A stretch of 64,000 bases of DNA. Source: Polyangiaceae bacterium. GTDB lineage: Bacteria; Myxococcota_A; Polyangia; Polyangiales; Polyangiaceae. Location of the stretch: NCBI GenBank assembly GCA_016715885.1, contig JADJXL010000001.1, positions 186,001 through 250,000 of the forward strand, in the 5' to 3' direction. Shown one piece after another: positions 40,426 through 48,485 of this stretch. Each line of letters starts with the position of its first letter. Position 1 is the first letter of the stretch. The notes beneath the pieces were generated by a model. That model was not told the origin of the DNA. It worked only from the letters and a program-made list of their open reading frames with translations, and ran no database searches. A program made the translations under genes and the position numbers.

Positions 40426-42126
40426 GTGGGGTTCTGGGACAAAGTCAAGACATTCATTGGCCCTGGAAAACCTGGCGAGGGTGAGCCGAAAAAGGACGAT
40501 CCGGCGCCTGCCGCGAAGCCTGCTTCGACGCCGGCGACGACGTCCACGAGTGCGTCGGGAAAAACCGCGAGCGCATCGAGTGCTGTAGGGGCCGTGAGCA
40601 CGTTCACGGCATCGACGCCTGCGAAGACGGCTGCGGCAAAGCCGAAGAAGGACAAGCCGAAGGATCCGTACGATGCGTCGGGGATTCTGGGGCTATCGGC
40701 GGACGAGTTACGCAAGCGTGCGCTCAAGATCGATCCGTTTCGAACGGCGTGGATTGGTCGTGTCGATACGATTCCGCCGCAGAGTGACGAGCGGACGGCG
40801 CTCATTGATCGGGGCCTCATTCTGCGCGGGCTCTTGTCGGAAGAGCAGATTGAAGAGATTCACCGCGTTGGTGATTTGTGGCTGAAGCATCACGAGGCGG
40901 CGAATTTGGCGAGCACCGTGGCGCGCAAGCGTGCGGATGAAGCCATTGCCGAGCTGAAGAAGGAAAAAGCGGCGAAGAAAGCCGAAAAGAAGCGGCTCGC
41001 GGCGGAGCGCAAGAAGAAGCGCGCGGCGGACGTGGCGCGGCGAAAAGCCGAGGACATCATTTTCTTGGGACGAGGTGTCTCCGGGAAATTGGCCGATAGG
41101 CGGGCGAACGTCGAGGCGCTTCAGAAAAACGGTTTGCCCATTCTGTCGACGCCCGCGGAAGTGGCCAAAACGCTGGGCCTGCCCATTGGAAAATTGCGTT
41201 GGCTTTGCCATCACAACGATGCGGTGACGAGGCCGCATTACGTTTATTTCGAGGTTCCAAAGCGCTCGGGAGGTACGCGGCTTTTGTCGGCGCCGCACGA
41301 GAACCTCGCGAAAGCCCAAGAATGGATTTTTAATAATATCCTCCAAAAATTGCCGACGGAAAATCCGGCGCATGGATTCGTCAAGGGTCGTTCAACCGTG
41401 ACGAACGCCAAAGAGCACGTGGGGCAGGGGATCGTCATCAATTTGGATTTATCGGACTTCTTTCCGACGATTGGGTTTGGCCGGGTACGAGGACTCTTCG
41501 AGTCGCTCGGGTATTCGCCGGCGGTGGCGACGATTTTCGCATTGCTTTGCACGGAGCCGCCGCGGCGTAAGGTGACGTACGACGGAACGTTGTATTGGGT
41601 GGCGGTGGGTGATCGAGGGTTGCCGCAGGGGGCGTGCACGAGTCCTGCGATATCGAATTTGGTGTCGCGTAAGTTGGATCGGCGTCTTTTGGGGATGACG
41701 CGGAAGATGGGCTGGACGTACACGCGTTATGCGGACGATTTGACGTTTTCAGCGGAAATGCAGGAGATCGAAGGGGGCAAGAAGGGTCGCAAGGACTTGG
41801 GGATGCTGCTGGCGCGCATTCGGCACATCGTGCAAGAGGAGGGGTTTGCGATCAATCCGAAGAAGGGGCGATTGCAGCACGCGGGTGGGCGGCAGGAGGT
41901 GACGGGGATCGTCGTCAATGACAAGTTGTCGATGCCGCGGGAGGAAGTGCGGCGGCTCCGGGCGATATTGCATCAAGCGAAGAAGACGGGGCTCGAAGCG
42001 CAGAACAAGGAAAAGCGGCCGCATTTCGAGTCGTACTTGAAGGGCAAGATTGCGTATTTGAACATGGTGGACCCAGACCGCGCGATGCAGCTTGCGAAGG
42101 CGTACATGGAGGCGGGCGGGCGGTAG
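40426..42126 (+). CDS. Retron reverse transcriptase
   Basis: A 566-residue protein. Residues about 240-560 carry retron RT marks: AHGFVKGRSTVTNAKEHVG with the NAxxH motif (327-331), INLDLSDFFPTIGFGRVRGL (catalytic Asp in domain 3), GLPQGACTSPAISN, the YADD box in YTRYADDLTFS (435-438) and VTG in EVTGIVVND (492-494). The first ~230 residues are an extension rich in Ala, Lys and Pro with a charged coiled region (KKEKAAKKAEKKRLAAERKKKRA); myxobacterial retron RTs such as Mx162 also have long N-termini. GTG start at 40426 with GAGG before it. It should copy the adjacent msd to msDNA using the branching G of msr. Confidence 0.96.
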   Translation: MGFWDKVKTFIGPGKPGEGEPKKDDPAPAAKPASTPATTSTSASGKTASASSAVGAVSTFTASTPAKTAAAKPKKDKPKDPYDASGILGLSADELRKRALKIDPFRTAWIGRVDTIPPQSDERTALIDRGLILRGLLSEEQIEEIHRVGDLWLKHHEAANLASTVARKRADEAIAELKKEKAAKKAEKKRLAAERKKKRAADVARRKAEDIIFLGRGVSGKLADRRANVEALQKNGLPILSTPAEVAKTLGLPIGKLRWLCHHNDAVTRPHYVYFEVPKRSGGTRLLSAPHENLAKAQEWIFNNILQKLPTENPAHGFVKGRSTVTNAKEHVGQGIVINLDLSDFFPTIGFGRVRGLFESLGYSPAVATIFALLCTEPPRRKVTYDGTLYWVAVGDRGLPQGACTSPAISNLVSRKLDRRLLGMTRKMGWTYTRYADDLTFSAEMQEIEGGKKGRKDLGMLLARIRHIVQEEGFAINPKKGRLQHAGGRQEVTGIVVNDKLSMPREEVRRLRAILHQAKKTGLEAQNKEKRPHFESYLKGKIAYLNMVDPDRAMQLAKAYMEAGGR

Positions 42127-42202
42127 CAAGTTGCGCATAACGGGGCCCCGCAAGCGCCGGAAAAATTCGAGCTACGACCTCGATTCCAATATCGAGATGC
42201 GC

Positions 42203-43153
42203 TCAAGCCCGAGTTTCGCCCCCCGCCTCCAGCCTCACCACCAACTCCGCATCGCCAATTCCAATCACGTCGCCATTTGAAAGCGCCCTTTTCGCCACCT
42301 TTTCCCCATTGACGCACGTCGGCCTCGTCGCGCCCAAATCGATGATGGTCGCGCCGTCGTCGGCCATTTCGACGACCGCATGCATGCGTGACACACCTTC
42401 CGCGGAAAGCTGAACCTGCGCTGAAGCAAATGTCCCGATCTTGATCACCGGCCCATCGAGCGTCAGGCTTCGTAAAGGTTTTCCCGGTTCGAGCACTTCG
42501 AGCGTGAGGCGCGCATTTTTCGTCGCCAATGGGGGCGCCTCCGGCGGCGGCGGTGGCGGTATGGTTTCGCTCACGAGCGATTTGCGATTTTCGTACACGA
42601 ATTCAAAAGAGGGCCAAAGCAGGTCGAAACCAGTATTTCGCGACGACATGATCTGCCAATGCGTAAAGCCTACATAAATCAAGAACAGAAATCCCGCGCC
42701 GGACGCTCCGATGATTCTCCAATCGAGCGCCGAATGCGACAGCGTCAAAAGAAGCGCAGTTGGGCATAAAAAGAATGACGGCAATGCGAGCAGAATGGCT
42801 TTCAGCAGCGGTGCTGCCGTTTTCGTAAACGCTTCGTCATAACGAGCTCGAATTCGTGCGCGAACGCGGTCCATCGGCACGGGGCGATTGCCTCGATAAC
42901 CAACGGGTCGGATTTCGTCCTCTTCGCTCGATACGCTCGCGATCAGAGCTTCCTTCGTCGCCACCCCGACCGGAGCATTGCTTGCGGCGGTGCACAACTT
43001 GATGGCGCGCACGACGTTCTTTTCGCGGAGGATCTTTTGCAAGACTTGCGCAAACAGCTTGGTATTGATGGCCGCGCCGAACACTTGCACGACCCAATAC
43101 GCGGCCATTGCGGCTGCCGCCACGAGAAACCACCAAGGGGACACGTCATTCAT
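42203..43153 (-). CDS. Membrane protein with C-terminal FHA domain
   Basis: The ATG at 43153 gives 316 residues. It has an N-terminal hydrophobic helix (WWFLVAAAAMAAYWVVQVFG), a cytoplasmic helical part (RAIKLCTAASN), then two membrane helices (LKAILLALPSFFLCPTALLL, IIGASGAGFLFLIYVGF). After PPPPPPEAPP a FHA domain follows: IKIGTFASAQVQL, VSRMHAVVEM, TIIDLGATRPTCVNGEKV, NGDVIGIGD. FHA domains bind phosphothreonine, so it may recruit a Ser/Thr-phosphorylated protein at the membrane. The N-terminal layout resembles MotA/ExbB-like proteins (helix, cytoplasmic region, two helices) but with weak identity. It lies 40 bp downstream of the DUF1295 gene. Confidence 0.82.
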   Translation of the reverse strand: MNDVSPWWFLVAAAAMAAYWVVQVFGAAINTKLFAQVLQKILREKNVVRAIKLCTAASNAPVGVATKEALIASVSSEEDEIRPVGYRGNRPVPMDRVRARIRARYDEAFTKTAAPLLKAILLALPSFFLCPTALLLTLSHSALDWRIIGASGAGFLFLIYVGFTHWQIMSSRNTGFDLLWPSFEFVYENRKSLVSETIPPPPPPEAPPLATKNARLTLEVLEPGKPLRSLTLDGPVIKIGTFASAQVQLSAEGVSRMHAVVEMADDGATIIDLGATRPTCVNGEKVAKRALSNGDVIGIGDAELVVRLEAGGETRA

Positions 43154-43193
43154 TCTAAAACCTCGCAATGCTCGTGACGTCGGCGGAAGTCAC

Positions 43194-44045
43194 TCAACCC
43201 AGGTACACCTTCAGGTTCTTGAACGAATATACGGGCACAAAGGGGAAAAGCACTGGGACCGAGCGCGTATATCGTTGGTATTCCGGGTTCGATCCGTAAC
43301 GTTCGTCTTGCTTCATTTCGAGTCGCCGAGTGGATCCGAGCATGACCAGAACGATGCAGACGAGCCCCGTGAGGCTCATGCCCCAATGCAATACGTGCGT
43401 GTAGGCGCTGATCCCTGCGGTCCACGCTCCTACCCAGAAAATGACCTCCCCCAGATAATTCGGACAACGAACTACGCGATAAAGACCGACGTCGCAAAAG
43501 CGATCGGGCCTTTGCGCCTTGTACGCTGATTTCTGGTGATCCGCCCATGATTCGATGAAGAGGCCGCACGCCATGATGAACAGACCCGAGAATTGCGAAA
43601 CGAGGGGACTCGATCCGGGCACGTCCCGATGGTGAAGTAATGCGAAGAGCGCGGGCGAAAACATGAGCACGTAAAGAAGCGCGACGCTGAGCCAAATCAT
43701 CAGTTTGACGAATCCCTTGATGTGTTCGCCCCGCTTGATGACCTCGACCATTTCCTTTTGGTACGCGGGACTTCGTTCGCGCCGGATGAGAAACGAGCCA
43801 AGGCGCATGCCGTACGCGAGCAGCCCGGTGCATTGCAGTGCAGTCCAAAGGTCGAGCGTGCTCCGGAAAAGCCAAGGGGTCACGAGCGCCATCAAGGCTA
43901 TCGAAAAGGCGTAGCCGAGGCTGACGAAGTAGTAGATGCGATAGAAACCGGCGGCCGATACGACCAGCGAGATGGCGAAATGCAGGCCAAGGTATTCGAA
44001 GAGGCCGGCGCCGGACAGGAAGGTGAGGAACGCGGATGATTGCAT
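43194..44045 (-). CDS. DUF1295 / steroid 5-alpha-reductase-like membrane protein
   Basis: From the ATG at 44045 the product is 283 residues with about seven hydrophobic segments. The C-terminal part has the family pattern: ESWADHQKSAYKAQRPDRFCDVGLYRVVRCPNYLGEVIFWVGAW and later DERYGSNPEYQRYTRSVPVLFPF. These resemble DUF1295 and isoprenylcysteine methyltransferase-like reductases, which bind a cofactor through the conserved Arg/His/Pro/Tyr face. NAD(P)H-dependent lipid or sterol reduction is the family expectation, with substrate unknown. It is the first gene of a pair with the FHA membrane protein. Confidence 0.88.
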   Translation of the reverse strand: MQSSAFLTFLSGAGLFEYLGLHFAISLVVSAAGFYRIYYFVSLGYAFSIALMALVTPWLFRSTLDLWTALQCTGLLAYGMRLGSFLIRRERSPAYQKEMVEVIKRGEHIKGFVKLMIWLSVALLYVLMFSPALFALLHHRDVPGSSPLVSQFSGLFIMACGLFIESWADHQKSAYKAQRPDRFCDVGLYRVVRCPNYLGEVIFWVGAWTAGISAYTHVLHWGMSLTGLVCIVLVMLGSTRRLEMKQDERYGSNPEYQRYTRSVPVLFPFVPVYSFKNLKVYLG

Positions 44046-44115
44046 GGACGTCCGAGTGATGAGTACACGTTTGGCGTTGCGATCGCCACATCCAACGTAA
44101 TGAAATCGGCGAGAC

Positions 44116-44874
44116 ATGTCCACAGCGAGTGCGCCCTATCGACGCGCGCCGAGTCGTGCTATCGTGGTGGACCTCGTGATTCGACACTTCCTCGGTTTTC
44201 GTGCGCGTGCTTTTTCCATGGCGCTCGTTTGTTTCGGTCTGGCCGCGGCGGCGCCTCGTGGATTAAAAGGGTTCGTGGAGTTTCTGAAGGCGCCGCCGGG
44301 ACTTGCGGTCGTCGCGCTGGGGCTCATGGCGATAGGGGTTTCCGTTGAAGAAAGCGGCACGATCAAGCGAATTCGTTTTGGCATTGGCCTTCGCATACTG
44401 GCGACGGCGGTGCTCGTCGCTGCCGTGATCTGGGGATTGCTCTTGGGTGCTCCTTTGCCGAGCCTCAGCTACATGGGGTTTGCATTGGGTGGTGTGGGAG
44501 CCATTGGCGTCGCGATTGCGCTGCAGCACGATCTGGCCAAGTACGCCGATGTTCGTCATGGAGAGCCGGTGAAATTGCTGGAGCTTTCTGGGGCGGGGCT
44601 CGACATCGAAGCGAATGGGGAGCGAGTCACCGTTGCGGTCGCTGACATTTTGGCGGCTTCCGCCGTCGCCAACTTGGATGGACGCGCGGTCATTTTTCTG
44701 GTAAGCGAAGCGGCGAGAAGGCGCAGAGACATGCACGCGTTGCCCTGGATAGGTGCGACTGTCGATGGCGATGCGTTCGTGCTCACGGAACACCAAGCGG
44801 GAATGGATGCGGACGAACTCGTAAGGCGAGTCGTCGAGGCGGGGGGCGGCATGCGAGGAGTAGCGGGACGATGA
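44116..44874 (+). CDS. Polytopic membrane protein of unknown function
   Basis: 252 residues. Four hydrophobic segments follow the N-terminal part (FSMALVCFGLAAAAP, LAVVALGLMAIGVSV, LATAVLVAAVIWGLLLG, YMGFALGGVGAIGVAIAL). The C-terminal 110 residues are soluble and beta-rich (ERVTVAVADILAASAVANLDGRAVIFLV), similar to a small membrane-associated PH-like or bPH domain. The stop overlaps the next gene by four bases (ATGA), and the following protein has a comparable layout, so the two may form one complex. Divergent from the DUF1295 gene. Confidence 0.7.
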   Translation: MSTASAPYRRAPSRAIVVDLVIRHFLGFRARAFSMALVCFGLAAAAPRGLKGFVEFLKAPPGLAVVALGLMAIGVSVEESGTIKRIRFGIGLRILATAVLVAAVIWGLLLGAPLPSLSYMGFALGGVGAIGVAIALQHDLAKYADVRHGEPVKLLELSGAGLDIEANGERVTVAVADILAASAVANLDGRAVIFLVSEAARRRRDMHALPWIGATVDGDAFVLTEHQAGMDADELVRRVVEAGGGMRGVAGR

Positions 44875-45404
44875 GCGAGAAGGTAAAACGATCAAAAATT
44901 GCGGTCATCCCTTTACGTCGTCCGTACAGGGAAACGATTCCGGCGCTCGTCCTCTTCGGCGCATGCGCGGCGTTCTTTTTCGTCAAAGCAAATAACAACG
45001 ATCGCGGCCTCATTCTCAATGGCGTCATCCACATGGAACGCGAGGGCGCAGATTGGTTTTACGCCGTCATGGGGCTGCTCTCCGCAGGCATGGCGAGCTT
45101 GGGCGCCTTTGGCGCATGGCGAATATCGCAAATCAAAAACTTCCAAGTCGACCTCGGCCGCAAAGAAATGACCTTCCCGTCAGCGCCGATTTTTCGGACG
45201 CCCGTCGTCACCGTGCCGTACGATCGCATTGATGCCGTGGAAATGAACGAAGCATCGGTGTACATCCGCGAGGGCGAAAAGGTGTACTCGATTCCGAGCA
45301 AGTGGATTGCCGAAGGGTGGACGCCCAAACAAATCGTCGAGGAAGTCATCACGCGCGTGCGAACCGTGCGCTCGAAGGCGGAGCCAAGATCGACGGGCGC
45401 ATGA
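44871..45404 (+). CDS. Two-helix membrane protein with PH-like C-terminal domain
   Basis: 177 residues with two membrane helices (TIPALVLFGACAAFFFV; FYAVMGLLSAGMASLGAFGAW) and a C-terminal soluble part (VDLGRKEMTFPSAPIFRTPVVTVPYDRIDAVEMNEASVYI) with the strand order of a bacterial PH-like domain. No family name can be given with confidence. It overlaps the previous gene (ATGA). Confidence 0.7.
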   Translation: MSEKVKRSKIAVIPLRRPYRETIPALVLFGACAAFFFVKANNNDRGLILNGVIHMEREGADWFYAVMGLLSAGMASLGAFGAWRISQIKNFQVDLGRKEMTFPSAPIFRTPVVTVPYDRIDAVEMNEASVYIREGEKVYSIPSKWIAEGWTPKQIVEEVITRVRTVRSKAEPRSTGA

Positions 45405-45479
45405 CGTGACACGTGATTGCACTAGCAAAGCTATCGGATTTCCGTTACATTCGAGCAGCCAAAACGAGGAGCCACCGCG

Positions 45480-47228
45480 ATGTTCGACGTCATCATCAAA
45501 AATGGCTTGTTTTTCGATGGCACGGGTGCACCTGCAACCATTCGGCACCTTGGCATTCGTGACGGCAAATTGGTGACCGCGAGCGCCGAGTCGCTCGACG
45601 AGCGCGACTGTCCAGAGGTCATTGATGCGGCGGAGCGTTGGGTCACGCCGGGCTTTGTCGACATGCACACGCATTACGATGCGGAAGTCTTGGCCGCTCC
45701 GGCGCTCGGTGAATCCGTGAGGCATGGGGTGACAACCGTAATGATCGGCAGTTGCTCGATTAGCATGGTGTTATCGGAAGCGGAAGATTGTTCGGATTTG
45801 TTCACTCGAGTCGAATCGGTTCCGCGTGAATATGTATTGCCTCTTTTGAAAGAGCGCAAAAATTGGCACAATGCTCGTGAGTACGCCGCGTTTCTGGACC
45901 GTCATCCGCTGGGACCGAACGTTGCATCGTTTCTCGGCCATTCCGATTTGCGCGTCGCGGTGCTGGGGCTCGATCGTGCGGTGGATCCCAAGGTCAAACC
46001 GACCGAGGACGAATTGCAAAAGATGGAGCTTTTCCTCGAGGAGGCGCTCGACGAGGGACTGCTTGGTTTGTCCAGCATGACCAATCCCTGGGACAAACTC
46101 GACGGCCATCGCGCTCGGTCCAAGTCGCTTCCGTCCGTTTATGCGCCCTGGAGCGAATACACGAGGCTCAACAAAGTATTGCGCCGGCGCGGGCGGATTC
46201 ATCAAGGCGCGCCGAACTTGGTGACGAAATATAATTTGCTCGCGTATCTCATGGAAAGCATGGGAGTTTTTGGTCGCAAGCCATTGAAGACGACGCTCAT
46301 CACGTTGATGGATGTGAAGGTGGATCCGTGGATAGCGTCGGTGCTGGGGCCCGCGACGCGGTTTCTCAATCGAGCGACGAACGCCGATTTCCGGTGGCAA
46401 ACGTTGCCGATGCCGTTCGAAACGTATGCCGATGGAATGGAATTCGTCGTTTTTGAAGAATTTCCGGCAGGGGAGGCTGCGCTTCATTTGACGACCCAGG
46501 ACTTGCGCAATGAATTGTTTCGCGATCCGGAATATCGACGGAAGTTTCGTCGTGATGTCGAAAAGAAATTCGGGCCGCGCGTGTGGCATCGTGATTTCGA
46601 CGATGCGTGGATCGTCGATTGCCCGGATCCGAGCGTCGTGGGTCGCAGTGTCGGGGATGTAGCTCGGGCGCGAGGGGCGAATCCGGGCGATGTGTTTTTG
46701 GATTTGGTCGTCAAGCATGGTTCGCGATTGCGCTGGCGCACGCTGATCGGGAATCATCGTCCCGAAGTCGTGGAAAAGCTCGTAGCCGAAGAGTCGACAT
46801 TGATTGGTTTTGCCGATTCTGGCGCGCACATTCGTAACATGGCATTTTATAATTTTCCGCTGCGCTTGCTCAAGCTCGTGCGGGACGCCGAAGCGCGAGG
46901 AGCTTCGGTGATGCCTATTGAAAAAGCCGTTTGGCGGTTGACGGGCGAGCTGGGGCAATGGTTTGGCGTGGATGCGGGGGTGCTCGCGCCGGGAAAACGT
47001 GCCGACGTGGTGGTCATCGATCCTGTGCGATTGGATGATCGGCTCGGCGAATACCACGAGGCGCCGATGCAGGCGTTTGGTGGCGTGAAACGCATGGTCA
47101 ATCGAGGCAGCGCCGTTGAATCCGTGCTCATCCGTGGGAAAGTGGCTTTTCGAGGTGGCGACGTCGTGCCTGAATTGGGGCAGCAGCGCGGATATGGCTC
47201 GTTTCTTCGCGCTGGCGCCCTGAATTGA
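45480..47228 (+). CDS. D-aminoacylase / N-acyl-D-amino-acid deacylase-family amidohydrolase
   Basis: A 582-residue metal-dependent hydrolase. It has the amidohydrolase entrance VIDAAERWVTPGFVDMHTHYDAEVLA with HxH, a metal-bridging region EALDEGLLGLSSM, ESTLIGFADSGAHIRNM with a late Asp, and the typical end VDAGVLAPGKRADVVVIDPVRL. These fit the D-aminoacylase/dihydroorotase-like superfamily. It probably cleaves acyl groups from modified amino acids or related amides. It starts at ATG 45480 with GAGG upstream and is a single gene. A hairpin with a T-run after the stop may terminate it (47257-47281). Confidence 0.9.
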   Translation: MFDVIIKNGLFFDGTGAPATIRHLGIRDGKLVTASAESLDERDCPEVIDAAERWVTPGFVDMHTHYDAEVLAAPALGESVRHGVTTVMIGSCSISMVLSEAEDCSDLFTRVESVPREYVLPLLKERKNWHNAREYAAFLDRHPLGPNVASFLGHSDLRVAVLGLDRAVDPKVKPTEDELQKMELFLEEALDEGLLGLSSMTNPWDKLDGHRARSKSLPSVYAPWSEYTRLNKVLRRRGRIHQGAPNLVTKYNLLAYLMESMGVFGRKPLKTTLITLMDVKVDPWIASVLGPATRFLNRATNADFRWQTLPMPFETYADGMEFVVFEEFPAGEAALHLTTQDLRNELFRDPEYRRKFRRDVEKKFGPRVWHRDFDDAWIVDCPDPSVVGRSVGDVARARGANPGDVFLDLVVKHGSRLRWRTLIGNHRPEVVEKLVAEESTLIGFADSGAHIRNMAFYNFPLRLLKLVRDAEARGASVMPIEKAVWRLTGELGQWFGVDAGVLAPGKRADVVVIDPVRLDDRLGEYHEAPMQAFGGVKRMVNRGSAVESVLIRGKVAFRGGDVVPELGQQRGYGSFLRAGALN

Positions 47229-47256
47229 CGCGCTCCTGAGTAATCTTTGTTGCGGG

Positions 47257-47281
47257 TTTGCGGCATCTGCCGTAAAGTTTT
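47257..47281 (+). terminator. Putative Rho-independent terminator after the amidohydrolase
   Basis: TTTGCGGCATCTGCCGTAAA forms a stem (GCGGC/GCCGT around ATCT) directly followed by GTTTTC, about 30 bp after the 45480-47228 stop. The stem is short and the T-run brief. Confidence 0.4.
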
Positions 47282-47321
47282 CCCGTGGCGCTTGCTCGAC
47301 TGCGCTACAGGAGAAAAAATC

Positions 47322-48470
47322 ATGCTTGACTTTGGCTCGTTACGAAATGTTTGTTTGGGTGGTGCAGTGGTCGCGCTGGCCGTCCTTACCGGCTGCGGAT
47401 CGACGGTTGTTACTGGCAATCAAGGTGGTGCGGGAGGTGCTGGTGGTTCGGCCGGAAGCTCTAGCAGCACGGGTGGCAGCGCCGGGGCGGGTGGATTTGG
47501 CGGCACGGGAGGTTCGGGCGGTGCAGGTGGAATGGGCGGGGGCGTCGTGTTGCCCGCGTGCAATTCTGGTAATGGCACGGTATTGGCGATTGACGAGATA
47601 TTCTGGGGGGATACGGATGCGGACGGAACGCCGAATCCGGCCAACGGCTGGAAATCATTCGGGTTCGACATCGATGGGCGTTTTTCGACGAAGGATTCCA
47701 CGGACCTGTGCAAACCTGGTGCGGTAGGGTCACCCGCGCAGACCTATCCCGACGGACACAATGGCATCGACAACTCATTCGGGAAAAATATCTTGCCGAT
47801 TTTCCTCGGGCTTGCCTCAGAGTTCAGCTCCGACAACAACAAGCCGATAACGATGGGCGAGTATACGTATTTGTTGTCGATCGACGACGTGGGCGAAGGT
47901 CCATGTTCGACGTCGAGTGCTTTTTTCTTGGGCGGCAATCTCGGGTATGTACCGTCTTTCGATGGAAACGACGTGTGGCCCATCGATGCCTCGTCGTTGG
48001 TGAATCCCAACGTACCCACATCGGCGAAATGCAGCTTTGCGAATACGCGCATCGAAATGGGTTTCGTTCAAGCCGGTCCTCCTTCGCAATTCGACCTCAT
48101 CGTGAAGACTGCCGGGTTCAGGATGGTTCTTCCCGTCCGTCAAGCGCGGCTGAAGATGGACTTGGAGCTCAACAACCAGATCGCGACGAAAGGCCACATC
48201 GGAGGCATCATTCGCACCGAGGATCTCGCCGACGAAGTCAAAAAAGTGGCTGCGGCATTCGATTCGAGTTTTTGCGACCCGAACAGTCCCACGCTGCAGA
48301 GCATCATCAATCAATTGTGGCAAGCATCGGATATCATGGTCGACGGATCGCAGGATCCGACGAAGGTATGCGATGGCATTTCGATCGGTCTCGGCTTCAC
48401 GATGAAAAAAGCTCAGCTCGGCGCCGTCGTCCCGCCCGTTCCGCCGCCAGCGAATCCTTGCGTTCCCTGA
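47322..48470 (+). CDS. Lipoprotein with glycine-rich linker
   Basis: From the ATG at 47322, with AGGAG before it, the product is 382 residues. The signal MLDFGSLRNVCLGGAVVALAVLTGC ends at a lipobox Cys. A GGAGGAGGSAG linker with Ser runs precedes a beta-rich body of about 300 residues (ATVLAIDEIFWGDTDADGTPN, RFSTKDSTDLC, YTYLLSIDDVGEGPC, NLGYVPSF, ARLKMDLELNNQIA) with Asp-rich turns and four Cys. No known fold is assigned; Asp/Gly motifs may bind calcium. Family members are common in Polyangiales lipoproteomes. A longer frame from 47247 lacks a signal. Confidence 0.84.
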   Translation: MLDFGSLRNVCLGGAVVALAVLTGCGSTVVTGNQGGAGGAGGSAGSSSSTGGSAGAGGFGGTGGSGGAGGMGGGVVLPACNSGNGTVLAIDEIFWGDTDADGTPNPANGWKSFGFDIDGRFSTKDSTDLCKPGAVGSPAQTYPDGHNGIDNSFGKNILPIFLGLASEFSSDNNKPITMGEYTYLLSIDDVGEGPCSTSSAFFLGGNLGYVPSFDGNDVWPIDASSLVNPNVPTSAKCSFANTRIEMGFVQAGPPSQFDLIVKTAGFRMVLPVRQARLKMDLELNNQIATKGHIGGIIRTEDLADEVKKVAAAFDSSFCDPNSPTLQSIINQLWQASDIMVDGSQDPTKVCDGISIGLGFTMKKAQLGAVVPPVPPPANPCVP

Positions 48471-48485
48471 TTCGGGCGCTCGCCG

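Noticed and set aside
40426..42126. Group II intron or DGR reverse transcriptase
   Set aside because: No maturase or endonuclease domain follows, and no template/variable repeat pair was seen. NAxxH, YADD and VTG motifs with a flanking msr-msd fit a retron.
45771..47057. Minus-strand frame of 428 codons across the amidohydrolase
   Set aside because: Antisense shadow; the plus strand has an amidohydrolase signature along its whole length.
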